A DNA stretch of 64,000 nt from Stenotrophobium rhamnosiphilum (GTDB taxonomy: Bacteria > Pseudomonadota > Gammaproteobacteria > Nevskiales > Nevskiaceae): positions 186,414 through 250,413 of the forward strand of contig NZ_QANS01000004.1 of assembly GCF_003052265.1 (NCBI RefSeq), read 5' to 3'. Positions 42,926-53,053 of this stretch are shown one piece after another; position 1 is the stretch's first letter, and each line of letters opens with the position of its first letter. Both the position numbers and the translations under genes were made by a program. The notes beneath the pieces are model-generated. The model made no database searches. It was not told the origin of the DNA and saw nothing but the letters and a program-made list of their open reading frames with translations.

Positions 42926-43423
42926 ATGGCACAGCCCAGTCTGCTGAACCTCGCGGTCACGCGTATCAATCATTTGCCGGCTGCGTTTCGCCGTCCGCTG
43001 ATTAGCTCGATTTTTGGTTTTGCCGTGCGCTTTGCGGGCACTGGTGGCGTGCGCTTTGAACGGCTTGATGAGCTTTGCGCGATTCTGCATATGAGTAATC
43101 GCCGCAAGGTGCGGAATCACATTGGGGGTATTCACGCTGCGGCGATGGCCTTGTTGGCTGAGTCTGCAACTGGCGCGGTGTTTGGACTCAATCTGCCAGC
43201 GGGCAAATTGCCGCTGCTTAAGACCATGCATATCGACTACGTCCGTCGCGCCCATGGCGATCTGCGTGCCGAGGCGACGCTGGAAGTCGAGCAGCGCATG
43301 CTGATGCAGAACGAAGAGCGTGGCGACGTGACCGTGGCCGTGCGCGTTACCGATGCCAACGGCGAAGAACCCATAACCTGTCGCATGGTTTGGGCCTGGA
43401 TCCCCGAAAAGCCCAAGACCTGA
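42926..43423 (+). CDS. DUF4442 hotdog-fold protein
   Basis: A 165-aa protein with the DUF4442/thioesterase-like fold: MSNRRKVRNHIGGIHAAAMALLAESATG in the middle with HxGGIHAAA at the expected active-site helix, then PLLKTMHIDYVRRAHGDL strands. It probably acts on acyl-CoA or acyl-ACP; substrate unknown. Single gene, then a partial inverted repeat. Confidence 0.85.
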   Translation: MAQPSLLNLAVTRINHLPAAFRRPLISSIFGFAVRFAGTGGVRFERLDELCAILHMSNRRKVRNHIGGIHAAAMALLAESATGAVFGLNLPAGKLPLLKTMHIDYVRRAHGDLRAEATLEVEQRMLMQNEERGDVTVAVRVTDANGEEPITCRMVWAWIPEKPKT

Positions 43424-43551
43424 TCGCAAAGCTACTGCGCTCGGCATTTTGCGTCCGTCCGGTGCTCGGAATGCTCATTGAGCTTCGAGTCAACTGCGCT
43501 TCCTGCGCTCCGGGCGGACGCAAACTGCCTTCGCTCGCTACGCTTTGCGAT
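43423..43551. repeat. Imperfect long inverted repeat after the DUF4442 gene
   Basis: Outer arms ATCGCAAAGC / GCTTTGCGAT and inner arms TTTGCGTCCG / CGGACGCAAA, with less regular sequence in between. It overlaps the stop region of the DUF4442 gene and may act as a terminator or repeat element. Confidence 0.6.
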
Positions 43552-43676
43552 TAGGTCTTCTTATTGGGCACTGGCGCTGTTGACAGGCCAGCCCGGCCCG
43601 TCAGCCACGGAAAAGTAGATTGTCTGCGCCTATTCTTGCGCACCTTTTACAGCCGCCACCAAGAGCGCCGTAGATC

Positions 43677-44135
43677 ATGCAGATTGCTGTCGAGATCACC
43701 GACAAGTTTCATGTCAGTTCTGACCTGAAGACTTCTTATGCCTTATTGGCCGATGTGCCGCGTTCGGTCAGCCATTTCCCTGATATGCAAAAGCTGCAGG
43801 ACGAGGGCAAGGGTCGTTACTGCTGGTACCTCAAGCCGCTGGGCGCTGCGGGCATTAGCCATCAAGTGGTTTACGCCTGCGTCTACGTGGTCGATGAGAA
43901 GAAATCGACCGTGACCTGGACGCCGGTTGCTGGCGTTGGCAACGGCGTGATTCGTGGCCAGTGGCGTCTGACGGCACAGGGGCAGGGTACGCAGATTGAA
44001 TTTGAAACCACCGGTGATCTGGAAGTGCCGATCCCGATGTTGCTCCGTGCCGCCGCCAAGCCTATCGTGCAGGGCCTGTTCCAGAATCAGGTTCGTGGCT
44101 ATCTCAAGAACATTAAAACCGCGCTGGGCCAGTAA
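43677..44135 (+). CDS. SRPBCC (START-like) protein, paralogue of 29424
   Basis: A 152-aa protein with the same fold and layout as the protein at 29424: N-terminal strand and helix (DKFHVSSDLKTSYALLADVPRSVSHFPDMQKL), central strands, C-terminal helix. The sequences diverge but share pattern and length. It lies 49 bp before a FadI-like thiolase, again next to a fatty-acid gene. Confidence 0.78.
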   Translation: MQIAVEITDKFHVSSDLKTSYALLADVPRSVSHFPDMQKLQDEGKGRYCWYLKPLGAAGISHQVVYACVYVVDEKKSTVTWTPVAGVGNGVIRGQWRLTAQGQGTQIEFETTGDLEVPIPMLLRAAAKPIVQGLFQNQVRGYLKNIKTALGQ

Positions 44136-44184
44136 GACTCGGCGCGAACACAGTTTTCGTTTTTAACTTTAAGAGGGTTTATCC

Positions 44185-45465
44185 ATGACCAAAGCTCGCA
44201 AAGTCGCCATCATCGGTGGCAGCCGCATTCCCTTCGCACGTAACAACACCGCGTATGCCACCCGTAGCAACCAAGAGATGCTGACGGCCGCTCTGAAAGG
44301 CGTTGTCGACAAGTATCAGCTGCACGGCGAGCGCATTGGCGAAGTCGCCGCTGGCGCCGTGTTGAAGCACAGCCGTGACTTCAACCTGACCCGCGAATCG
44401 GTTCTGTCTTCGGGCCTCGCTCCTGAAACCTCCGCTTTCGATGTGCAGCAGGCCTGCGGTACCGGTCTGGAAGCCGCTATCAACATCGGCAACAAAATTG
44501 CCCTCGGTCAGATCGACTCCGGTATCGCTGGCGGCGTTGATACCGCTTCTGACGCCCCAATCGCTCTGAACGAAAAACTCCGCAAAATCCTGCTCGAAGC
44601 CAACCGCGCCAAGACCACCGGTCAGCGCCTGAAGGCGATCGCTAAGATCCGCCCAAGCATGCTGGCTCCAGCCATCCCAACCAACGGCGAACCACGCACC
44701 CGTCTGTCGATGGGTCAGCACTGCGAGTTGATGGCACAGGAATGGAACATCCCGCGCGAAGAGCAGGACCAGTTGGCTTTTGAATCGCACAAGAAAGCCT
44801 CAAAGGCCTATGACGAAGGTTTCTTCTCAGACCTGATTGTTCCTTTCGCTGGTCTGACCCGCGACAACAACCTCCGCACCGAAATGTCGCTGGAAAAGCT
44901 GGCCACGCTTGGTTTGGCCTTCGACAAGAAGAGCGGCAAGGGCACGCTGACCGCGGCCAACTCGACCCCGTTGACCGACGGCGCATCTGCCGTTCTGCTC
45001 GCTTCGGAAGACTGGGCCAAGGAGCACGGCCTCAAGATTCAGGCCTACCTGACCCACGCTGAAACCTCGGCCATCGACTTCGTAAATAAGAAAGAAGGCT
45101 TGCTGATGGCTCCGGCTTACGCCGTTCCACGCATGCTCAAGCGCGCTGGTTTGACTCTGCAAGATTTCGACTTCTACGAAATCCATGAAGCCTTCGCTGC
45201 ACAGGTTCTCTGCACCCTGAAGTCATGGGAAGACGAGAAGTTCTGCAAAGAACGCCTCGGCCTCGACAAGCCACTCGGCAGCATCGACCGCGCCAAGCTG
45301 AACGTGCGTGGTAGCTCGCTGGCCCTCGGCCATCCTTTCGGCGCAACCGGCGGCCGTATCCTCGCCACCGCAGCCAAGATTCTGGACGAGAACGGCGGCG
45401 GTCGCTGCTTGATCTCGATCTGTGCGGCGGGTGGTCTGGGTGTTACGGCGATTGTTGAAAAGTAA
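44185..45465 (+). CDS. Acetyl-CoA C-acyltransferase (thiolase, FadI-like)
   Basis: A 426-aa beta-oxidation thiolase that cleaves 3-ketoacyl-CoA. Catalytic Cys in QQACGTGLEAA (about residue 92), His in EIHEAFAAQV (about 335), second Cys in ICAAGGLG near the end. Length and the extra loop RTKTTGQRLKAIAK-like region around residues 140-165 fit FadI rather than AtoB. Coding is strongly codon-biased, suggesting high expression. Terminator follows. Confidence 0.93.
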   Translation: MTKARKVAIIGGSRIPFARNNTAYATRSNQEMLTAALKGVVDKYQLHGERIGEVAAGAVLKHSRDFNLTRESVLSSGLAPETSAFDVQQACGTGLEAAINIGNKIALGQIDSGIAGGVDTASDAPIALNEKLRKILLEANRAKTTGQRLKAIAKIRPSMLAPAIPTNGEPRTRLSMGQHCELMAQEWNIPREEQDQLAFESHKKASKAYDEGFFSDLIVPFAGLTRDNNLRTEMSLEKLATLGLAFDKKSGKGTLTAANSTPLTDGASAVLLASEDWAKEHGLKIQAYLTHAETSAIDFVNKKEGLLMAPAYAVPRMLKRAGLTLQDFDFYEIHEAFAAQVLCTLKSWEDEKFCKERLGLDKPLGSIDRAKLNVRGSSLALGHPFGATGGRILATAAKILDENGGGRCLISICAAGGLGVTAIVEK

Positions 45466-45495
45466 GCCTGACGCTTTCAAAGAAGGTCAACGAAG

Positions 45496-45519
45496 AAGCC
45501 GGGTTCGCCCGGCTTTTTT
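45496..45519 (+). terminator. Terminator of the thiolase gene
   Basis: Perfect stem AAGCCGGG / CCCGGCTT around TTCG, then T-run. 31 bp after the stop codon. Confidence 0.9.
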
Positions 45520-45617
45520 GTGGGTAGGCCTAGGGCAAATCCTGTCGTACACTGTCATCCAAGCAGGCAGTACTTCCGTATCTCCTGCTGACAAATAAGG
45601 AAGCGGAATAATCAAGG

Positions 45618-47885
45618 ATGATCGTGAAAACGATGAATCGGCGCGTGCGTTTTACCCTGATGTGGATGTTCGGCTTGGCCGCATTTTTAATCAATGCGCA
45701 GACCTATGCTGCGGCGACACCACTCTCTACTGTTACTCCGGTTCCTGCATCTGAGCAGCTGCGTTTGCAGACTCTGATGTTCAAGGACATGGGCCACTAC
45801 GAGCCTGTCCAACTCAAGGGTGTCGATGGACGCATGAATCTGGCGTTCGGCGTGCGTCTTGATGAGTCCGTTGTTAGCGCAAAACTCAAACTTCGCTTCA
45901 GCTATTCGCCTGCATTATTGCCATTACTGTCGCACCTCAAACTGGTGCTCAATGGTGAAGTAGTTGATGCATTGCTTTTGCCAAAGGAAACGGCGGGCAC
46001 CGAAGTAGAACGCGAGATTGAACTCGATCCGCGCTACTTCACTGATTACAACAATCTCTCGATTCAGTTGGTCGGCCACTACACGATGGAGTGCGAAGAT
46101 GCGATGCACTCCAGCATCTGGGCGTCGATCAGCAATCGCAGCAGTCTCGAACTCACGCTAAGGCCGCTGGCTTTGCAGCCCGGTTTGTCATTGTTGCCAG
46201 CGCCATTCTTTGATCGTCGCGACAATCGCCGTCTTGATCTGCCGTTTGTTTTTGCCGCCAAGCCAAGCCTCGCAACACTGCGTGCCGCAGGTGTTGTTGC
46301 CTCTTGGTTTGGTGCTGAGGCTGCATATCGCAGCGCCCGCTTTCCAACGTTTTACGATCAGATGCCACAGCGCAATGCGGTGGTGTTTGCGACAAATGCC
46401 GAACGCCCAACGGTTTTGCAATTGCCTGAAGTAAAACTGCCCACGATTTCAGTGCGGCCGTTGCCGTCTGATCCCACCATCAAGTTGCTGATCATTCAAG
46501 GTCAGGACGCTGCACAGTTGAAGACTGCGGCTGATGCACTAGTGCTAGGGCAGGTGGTATTAACCGGCGATACCGCCACGATTACGAAAGTGGTTTATGA
46601 CCCACCGCGCAAGGCTTATGACGTTCCCAATTGGATTCGCACCGATCGCCCCGTGAAGTTCAGCGAGCTGGTGGGTGATCCTTCGGAATTGCAGGCGGTT
46701 GGACATCAGCCTTCACCAATTCGCGTCAACGTGCGACTGCCGCCCGATTTGCTGACATGGAATCGCAAGGGCGTTCCGCTTGATCTTAAGTATCGCTACA
46801 CACCACCAGCGGTTGAAGATAATTCATCGTTGACGGTCAGCATCAACAATAGTTTTGTTCAGGCATTCCGTCTTCGCGCCAGTGGCAAGGGCGGCGATAA
46901 AGGTCGCCTGATGGTGCCGGTGCTTGATGAGGCGATGGCGCAATACGAAGAGAGTCTGGTGATTCCGGCGTTTCAGGTAGGAAGCAATAACCAGCTGCAG
47001 TTCTTGTTCGCGCTCGACTATCACAAGGAAGGTCAATGCAAGGACAGTATTGTCGATGCCACGCGCTCGGCGATTGATCCTGATTCAACCATCGATCTCT
47101 CTCCGTTCCCGCATTACACGACCATGCCGAACTTGGCCTTGTTCGCGAATGCAGGATTTCCATTTACCAAATACGCCGACCTTTCTCAGACTGCGGTTGT
47201 TGTTTCCAATCAGCCAGCGGCTGATGACGCAGAGTTGATGTTCTTCATGTTGGGCCGCTTGGGCCGCGTGACGGGTATTCCCGCGCTTCGCTATAACTTG
47301 GTTCCAACATCTGCTGTGTCGGCTCAAAAAGATTTCGACTTGCTGGTCATCAACGGCGCTGGCGAATCAGATCTGTTGACGAAGTGGGGCAAGAGTCTGC
47401 CTGCGATCATCGATAAGAATCGTCGTTTGATGACGCCACTGTCGCCATCGAAATTACAGCCCGGACAGTTGTATGGAAACGAAGACAGCAAAACAAAATC
47501 TCCGTGGAGTGTAGACGCCAGCACGAATGGTGGATTGGCTGCTTTGATCGGGTTTGAATCACCTTTGCAGAGCGGCCGCAGCGTTGTTGCCGTTTCTTCG
47601 TCGGGGTCTGAAGTTGCGAAGAATGTTGTCAACGCGATCGAAGACGATGGATTGGTTAGCCGCATTCACGGCGATATCGCTTTTGTTCGCGATCGCCAGA
47701 TCGACAGCTTCCAAGTCAACAATATGTACTACGTCGGGCATTTGCCCTGGCATCTGCGCATATGGTTCTTCCTCTCAATGCATCCGGTGCTGCTGGCAAT
47801 CTTTGGTCTTTTAGCTGGACTGATCTTGGCCTTCTTGTGCTACTGGACGCTGCGCGGCGTGGCAGCGCGACGCATGAGGCAGTGA
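45618..47885 (+). CDS. bcsB: Cellulose synthase periplasmic subunit BcsB
   Basis: A 755-aa protein, partner of BcsA in the inner membrane; guides the growing glucan through the periplasm (family knowledge). Signal peptide FTLMWMFGLAAFLINAQTYAAA, two carbohydrate-binding/flavodoxin-like repeats through the middle, and a single C-terminal TM anchor (HPVLLAIFGLLAGLILAFLCYWTLR). AAGGAAGCGG lies upstream of the ATG. First of a three-gene operon bcsB-bcsZ-bcsC. Confidence 0.93.
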   Translation: MIVKTMNRRVRFTLMWMFGLAAFLINAQTYAAATPLSTVTPVPASEQLRLQTLMFKDMGHYEPVQLKGVDGRMNLAFGVRLDESVVSAKLKLRFSYSPALLPLLSHLKLVLNGEVVDALLLPKETAGTEVEREIELDPRYFTDYNNLSIQLVGHYTMECEDAMHSSIWASISNRSSLELTLRPLALQPGLSLLPAPFFDRRDNRRLDLPFVFAAKPSLATLRAAGVVASWFGAEAAYRSARFPTFYDQMPQRNAVVFATNAERPTVLQLPEVKLPTISVRPLPSDPTIKLLIIQGQDAAQLKTAADALVLGQVVLTGDTATITKVVYDPPRKAYDVPNWIRTDRPVKFSELVGDPSELQAVGHQPSPIRVNVRLPPDLLTWNRKGVPLDLKYRYTPPAVEDNSSLTVSINNSFVQAFRLRASGKGGDKGRLMVPVLDEAMAQYEESLVIPAFQVGSNNQLQFLFALDYHKEGQCKDSIVDATRSAIDPDSTIDLSPFPHYTTMPNLALFANAGFPFTKYADLSQTAVVVSNQPAADDAELMFFMLGRLGRVTGIPALRYNLVPTSAVSAQKDFDLLVINGAGESDLLTKWGKSLPAIIDKNRRLMTPLSPSKLQPGQLYGNEDSKTKSPWSVDASTNGGLAALIGFESPLQSGRSVVAVSSSGSEVAKNVVNAIEDDGLVSRIHGDIAFVRDRQIDSFQVNNMYYVGHLPWHLRIWFFLSMHPVLLAIFGLLAGLILAFLCYWTLRGVAARRMRQ

Positions 47886-47886
47886 T

Positions 47887-49035
47887 GTGGTTGGGCACGC
47901 GCAACGACTAAGTTTGTGGATGATTGCGGCGTTCTTGCTGGGCATATCGCAGGCTCACGCGGCGGCGAATTGTGACTGGCCGCAGTGGACCGCATTCAAG
48001 ACGCAACTAATCAGTGCTGACGGACGTGTGATTGATGCGAGCACGCCACAGCAACACACCGTCTCCGAAGGACAGGCTTATGCATTGTTCTTTGCATTGG
48101 TTGCGAATGATCGTCCTGCATTCGAAAAGTTGTTGCAGTGGACCGAGAACAATCTCGCGCAGGGTGATCTCACTGCGTATCTGCCAGCGTGGCAGTGGGG
48201 ACATCGTGATGATGGTAGCTGGGGCGTAATCGATAAGAATCCCGCATCGGATGCGGATGTGTGGATCGCCTATGCTTTAGGCGAAGCCGGGCGACTGTGG
48301 AATGAGCGGCGCTATACGGTTTTATCCAACATCATCGCCAATCGCATTTTGCGTGAAGAGACAGCAGATATTCCGAGTTTGGGTCTGACGCTATTGCCGG
48401 GCTCTGTTGGATTTACGCAGGGCAAGAATCGTTGGCGACTCAATCCCAGCTACGCACCGATACAAGCACTCAGACGACTCGCGGCGAATGATCCTGATTC
48501 TTCTTGGAGTGCAGTCGTCGCATCTTCACAAAAATTGATTACCGATTCTGCGCCAAAAGGATTTTCACCGGACTGGGTATTGTTTCAAACCGGAAAAGGA
48601 TTTTTGCCCGACGTTGAGACCCAAGCTGATGGCAGCTACAACTCCATCCGCGTTTATCTATGGGCGGGCTTGATGGATAGAAACGATCCAGCTCGTGCAG
48701 AGATTATGAATGCGCTGCGTCCTATGGCTGCTTATGTAGCCGCGCATGGCGTCGTTCCTGAACATGTTGATACGCGCAATGGAGTCATGAAGGGTGATGG
48801 TCCTTCTGGTTTTGTTGCGGCAATGATTCCATTCATTGATGCCGCTGGCGATGCGCAGACAGCACAAAAATTGCGGCAACAGCTCAGCGATCATCCTGTG
48901 CCAACCAATATTTACTACGGCCAAGCACTGGCGCTGTTTGCACAAGGCGGCACTGATGGTTCTTATCGTTTTAACCGCGACGGCTCGCTAGTGCCGCGCT
49001 GGACTCAGTCATGCGTATCGCCGCAAAAACGCTAG
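47887..49035 (+). CDS. bcsZ: Periplasmic endo-1,4-beta-glucanase BcsZ (GH8)
   Basis: A 382-aa GH8 cellulase. Signal peptide ending AHAAA. The GH8 signature ASDADVWIAYALGEAGRLW is complete, and the general acid Glu61 is in SEGQAYALFFALV. At the position where E. coli has Asp in its SYDAIRVYMW segment (from memory), this protein has Asn252 (GSYNSIRVYLW). If that Asp is the catalytic base, activity should be much reduced. Start GTG one base after the bcsB stop; the end overlaps bcsC by 25 bp, so the three genes are tightly coupled. Confidence 0.9.
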   Translation: MVGHAQRLSLWMIAAFLLGISQAHAAANCDWPQWTAFKTQLISADGRVIDASTPQQHTVSEGQAYALFFALVANDRPAFEKLLQWTENNLAQGDLTAYLPAWQWGHRDDGSWGVIDKNPASDADVWIAYALGEAGRLWNERRYTVLSNIIANRILREETADIPSLGLTLLPGSVGFTQGKNRWRLNPSYAPIQALRRLAANDPDSSWSAVVASSQKLITDSAPKGFSPDWVLFQTGKGFLPDVETQADGSYNSIRVYLWAGLMDRNDPARAEIMNALRPMAAYVAAHGVVPEHVDTRNGVMKGDGPSGFVAAMIPFIDAAGDAQTAQKLRQQLSDHPVPTNIYYGQALALFAQGGTDGSYRFNRDGSLVPRWTQSCVSPQKR

Positions 49036-52000
49036 CGCTAATTTTGTTGTTGATGGCCTCCACCGTGCAGGCCGTTGAGCCTGCGCCTGCGATAGGTGAG
49101 CTGCTTAGTAGCGCGCGTTTGTGGCAAGCCAAGAATCGTCCGGATCTTGCACGTCTGGCGCTAGAAAAATTATTGCTCGCCTATCCGAATCAGCCTGATG
49201 CGTTGTTGGAACTAGGCGAACTCGAAATTCGATCTGCTCGTGTTGACGTTGCTGCAAGACTGTTGCAGAAAGCCCAAGCCGCGCATCCGGGCGAGCGTCT
49301 CACCATTCAGTTTGAAGATCTTTATCGCGTTTCGACAAAAGATCGTTTGCGCATGGCCACTATCAATCGCCTTCAACAGTCCGGCAAGAGTGAGGAAGCG
49401 CTGAAAGAGTTGCGTGAACTTTTTCCGAATGGTCCACCGATGGGCCAGTTGGGACTTCAATACTATCGAGTGGTTTCTGGCAGTCGAAATGGTTGGGATG
49501 AGGCGCGCGCGGGTTACAGCCGCTTGGCGCGTGAGAATCCAGAAAATCCGCAGTACGCCTTGGCCTTGGCCGATCATCTGTTAGATCGACCGGCAACACG
49601 TGCGACAGGCATGAACATGCTGGCGAAGCTCTCCGAAAATAAAGATGCCGATCATCAGCGTGTGATGGATCTTTGGGACGGCGCATTAAAACGTAAGTCT
49701 GGTAGCGGCGTTTCTACAGCAACTCTGCATGATGATGTTGAGCAGGTTCCTAATGAAAAGGAAGTGCAGGCTCGCTTGGCCGCACGTGCGCGCAGCGAGC
49801 AAGCTAAGGAGCTGATTGCCAATAACACGCTGTCTAAAAACTGGGCAGATGATCAGGCAGAGCAGAGCAGCAACATCGAAAAGCTGTTGCTTGAAGGGCA
49901 CCTGAAATATCCAAAAAAGACCAGCATTCTTGAAGCGCTCGGCGCGTTGCGTTTGCATCAAAAACATTATGACGAGGCTTGGGAGCTATTCCGCACCGGC
50001 CGGGCTTACGATTCGCCGAAGACGCTAGAAAAATGGAATCGTCGAATGTCAGTGACGATGTTTGCCAAGTGGATGGCGGAGTCTGACGCTGCGCGTGAGA
50101 AGAATGATCTTGAGCTGTCTGCACGCAAACTCCGTGCTGCGCTGGCGATAAATGAAGGTTCTTATTACACGCTGGGACTGATGGCGAATCGCTTGGTGCG
50201 TGAAAAGCAGTTCGATGAGGCAGAGGACATTTACCGCCATGTATTGGCTTTGGATGAGGTCAACGACACTTCGTTACGAGGCTATACGGCGCTGCTGTCG
50301 AGTACGGGTCGCAGCCAAGAAGCTCTAGCGCTACTGCAAGATCTACGCAAAGATCGTCCCGCTGATCAGGCCAGTATTGATGTGCTACGGGCTGGGATTT
50401 TGCGTGATCAGGCTGATGTTGATATTGCTGCCAATCGTTTGGGTCCTGGTTTACGTACTTTGGAAACTGCGCAGCAGCTTGCGCCCAACGATCCGTGGAT
50501 TCGTTTTGATCTGGCGAATCTCTACGTGCGTCTTGGCGTGTCGCGGCAAGCACGTGAGCTGATGGATGAAGGGGTGCGTAATGCGCCGGCCGGTGAAACA
50601 GATATTTACTATGCGCAGTCGCTATTGCTCGCCAGTCTTGATGATGATCAGGCGGCAAATGCCGCACTGAATAAGATTCCTGCTGATCAGCGCAGTGACA
50701 GTATGAATCGACTGTCGCAGAGACTTGATAACATGAAATGGCGCCGCGAGAAATCTGCCGAACTTGCGCAGGCTGATCGCGACGAAGCAGCGGGTCACTA
50801 CGATGCAGCTCGCGCGATTTACGCCAAGCTTGTTGCTGAACGCAGCACTGATGTTGATCTGCATCTTGCTTATGCTCGCTTGCTACGCCGCGCAGGTGAT
50901 CGTGCTGCAGCGAATGCAGAGCTCAACGCTATTCTTTCAAGTGCAGCAACGACCGATTTCGATACGCGCTTGGCCGTCGCCAAAGAGCGGATGTATCTGG
51001 GCGATCTGAAAGGCTCTCGCGAGATTGTGACTGCCTTGCTTGAGCAGCAACCTGCTAATCCCGATGTGCTGGTGCAGGCAGGCCGTATCGAGCGCGCAGA
51101 TCGTCATTACGAATCGGCGATGGCCTACTTCCGCAAAGCGCAGGCTGCTGGTGCGAAGACTGAGACGCAGGGCCTTGCACCTGCTGATGCTGAAATTGCC
51201 AGCCTTCAGCAACGTCGCTCAGGTGGCTTTGTAACTTCTGGCCCAACTTTCCGTAATAAGTCTGGTGACCCGGGAATCTCATCGTTCGCAGATGTTGAGT
51301 TGCCGATTGAGTGGCGTTATCCGATCAATTACGAAGGACAGATGTTTGTGCATCTTGATCCGGCACATATCAGTGCAGGGACGCTGCCAACAAACTTTGA
51401 CGAGGCCGGTCTGTTCGGCAAGGTGCAAGCACTCAACGCGGGCGCCGATTTGCCAGCCAGTGTGCGTCAGTCTCAGAGCGGCGCTGACGTGGGTGTCGGA
51501 TATCAAAATGACAACTGGCGTTTTGATATTGGCACCACGCCACTTGGATTCTTGGTGCAGGACATTGTTGGTGGCGTGAAGTACGACGGAAAATTAGGTG
51601 ATGTAGGTTATAGCGTTGATGTTTCGCGTCGCCCTGTAACGAGCAGCTTCTTGTCCTATGCCGGTGCGCGCGATCCGATTACGGGACAGGTATGGGGTGG
51701 CGTGCGTAGCAATGGCGCTGAGCTGAACTTCTCGCGCTATGAACAAGATTGGGACGCGTCGGCCAGCATAGGTTTCCATCGATTGACGGGTCGTAATGTG
51801 TCCGGCAATAACTACTTCTCTGCGAGAGTGAGTGGTGGTCTTAATCTGATCAATCGCGATGATGTTCAAGTCTCAATCGGCTTGAGCGCAACGCAATGGA
51901 ATTACAGTAAGGATTTGAGTCATTACACCTTTGGACAAGGCGGCTATTACAGCCCGCAGTCTTACACCTCATTAGGTGTGCCATTGGAATGGACGGGCCG

Positions 52001-52364
52001 CGTGGGTCGTTGGTCGTATCAGCTGAAGGGCTCGGCTTCGTACTCCTTGAGTCGTAGCGATGATTCGCCGTTTTATCCAAACGATCCGGCTTTGCAGACA
52101 TTGGCCGTGGGCTCGACGTTGCCCTCCGGTTACAGCAGCCCGGTGTATGACGGCGGCTCTAGCTCTGGCATCGGCTACGCGCTGAAGGGCGCAATGGAAT
52201 ATCAGATTAATAGCGATTACTTCATTGGCACCATCGCCAATATGGATCGCTCGGCGTATTACGCGCCTAACTTCTTTAACGTCTATGTGCGTCGCGTGTT
52301 CACGCCATGGACACAAGCCGTGCCGTATCCGCCACGGCCGCCTAAGCCTTACTCGCAGTACTAA
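49011..52364 (+). CDS. bcsC: Cellulose export porin BcsC
   Basis: A 1117-aa outer-membrane protein: signal peptide (LALILLLMASTVQAVE), about 700 residues of TPR-type helical repeats that form a periplasmic scaffold, then a C-terminal beta-barrel (starting about residue 760 with SSFADVELPIEWRYPI) through which cellulose leaves the cell. Its last codons overlap the kdpE end on the other strand by 4 bp, leaving no space for a terminator. Confidence 0.93.
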   Translation: MRIAAKTLALILLLMASTVQAVEPAPAIGELLSSARLWQAKNRPDLARLALEKLLLAYPNQPDALLELGELEIRSARVDVAARLLQKAQAAHPGERLTIQFEDLYRVSTKDRLRMATINRLQQSGKSEEALKELRELFPNGPPMGQLGLQYYRVVSGSRNGWDEARAGYSRLARENPENPQYALALADHLLDRPATRATGMNMLAKLSENKDADHQRVMDLWDGALKRKSGSGVSTATLHDDVEQVPNEKEVQARLAARARSEQAKELIANNTLSKNWADDQAEQSSNIEKLLLEGHLKYPKKTSILEALGALRLHQKHYDEAWELFRTGRAYDSPKTLEKWNRRMSVTMFAKWMAESDAAREKNDLELSARKLRAALAINEGSYYTLGLMANRLVREKQFDEAEDIYRHVLALDEVNDTSLRGYTALLSSTGRSQEALALLQDLRKDRPADQASIDVLRAGILRDQADVDIAANRLGPGLRTLETAQQLAPNDPWIRFDLANLYVRLGVSRQARELMDEGVRNAPAGETDIYYAQSLLLASLDDDQAANAALNKIPADQRSDSMNRLSQRLDNMKWRREKSAELAQADRDEAAGHYDAARAIYAKLVAERSTDVDLHLAYARLLRRAGDRAAANAELNAILSSAATTDFDTRLAVAKERMYLGDLKGSREIVTALLEQQPANPDVLVQAGRIERADRHYESAMAYFRKAQAAGAKTETQGLAPADAEIASLQQRRSGGFVTSGPTFRNKSGDPGISSFADVELPIEWRYPINYEGQMFVHLDPAHISAGTLPTNFDEAGLFGKVQALNAGADLPASVRQSQSGADVGVGYQNDNWRFDIGTTPLGFLVQDIVGGVKYDGKLGDVGYSVDVSRRPVTSSFLSYAGARDPITGQVWGGVRSNGAELNFSRYEQDWDASASIGFHRLTGRNVSGNNYFSARVSGGLNLINRDDVQVSIGLSATQWNYSKDLSHYTFGQGGYYSPQSYTSLGVPLEWTGRVGRWSYQLKGSASYSLSRSDDSPFYPNDPALQTLAVGSTLPSGYSSPVYDGGSSSGIGYALKGAMEYQINSDYFIGTIANMDRSAYYAPNFFNVYVRRVFTPWTQAVPYPPRPPKPYSQY

Positions 52365-53053
52365 GCGCCTTTGAGCCGATAACCGACGCCAGGCTCAGTC
52401 ATGAGTAGTGTTGGTTGCTCCGGCGTGCGTTCGATCTTGCCGCGTAGTTGGCGGATATAAATGCGTAGGTACTGAATATCCATATCGGCATCTGCTGGCC
52501 ATGCGGCCTTCTGTAGATGTTTGTGTGTCAGTACTTTGCCTGCGTGCAATACCAATTGTTCCAGCAGCGCATATTCCTTTGGTGAAAGTCGCAGTTCCAA
52601 GCCATCCAGCGTGACGATGCGGCGGACCAGATCGACGACGAGTCCATCGCATTCGTAAAGTGGGCGACTGCCTTGCTGTTGCAGGCGATGACGCAGTGCG
52701 GTGCGAATGCGCGCCAGTAATTCTTCAGCGCCGAAGGGTTTGGTGATGTAGTCATCAGCGCCTGCATCGAGTGCTGCCACCTTGCCACGTTCGTCGTCGC
52801 GGCTGGAGAGAATCAGAATCGGCACTGCGGACACTGCGCGAATCTCTGCGATCACTTGCAGGCCATCGCGATCTGGCAAGCCAAGATCAAGAATGATGGC
52901 GTCAGGATTGGATTCACGCTGCATGCTCAGCGCAGTCGCCGCTGAGTTGGCTTCCACGATTTCATAGTCGTGCGCTTGTAGCGTTGTGCGCAACAGGCGA
53001 CGAATGGCGGGTTCATCGTCCACTACCAAAATGCGACCTGTGCCAAGTGTCAT
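52361..53053 (-). CDS. kdpE: Response regulator KdpE
   Basis: A 230-aa OmpR-class regulator that switches on kdp when potassium is scarce. Receiver domain: acidic pair (VVDDEP), phosphoacceptor Asp in AIILDLGLPD (about residue 55), Lys in ITKPFGAEEL. C-terminal winged helix (SPKEYALLEQLVLHAGKVLTH). It overlaps kdpD by 4 bp. Confidence 0.94.
   Translation of the reverse strand: MTLGTGRILVVDDEPAIRRLLRTTLQAHDYEIVEANSAATALSMQRESNPDAIILDLGLPDRDGLQVIAEIRAVSAVPILILSSRDDERGKVAALDAGADDYITKPFGAEELLARIRTALRHRLQQQGSRPLYECDGLVVDLVRRIVTLDGLELRLSPKEYALLEQLVLHAGKVLTHKHLQKAAWPADADMDIQYLRIYIRQLRGKIERTPEQPTLLMTEPGVGYRLKGA

Noticed and set aside
44179-44790. 203-aa frame on the minus strand
   Set aside because: Antisense to the codon-biased thiolase, which generates long shadow frames.
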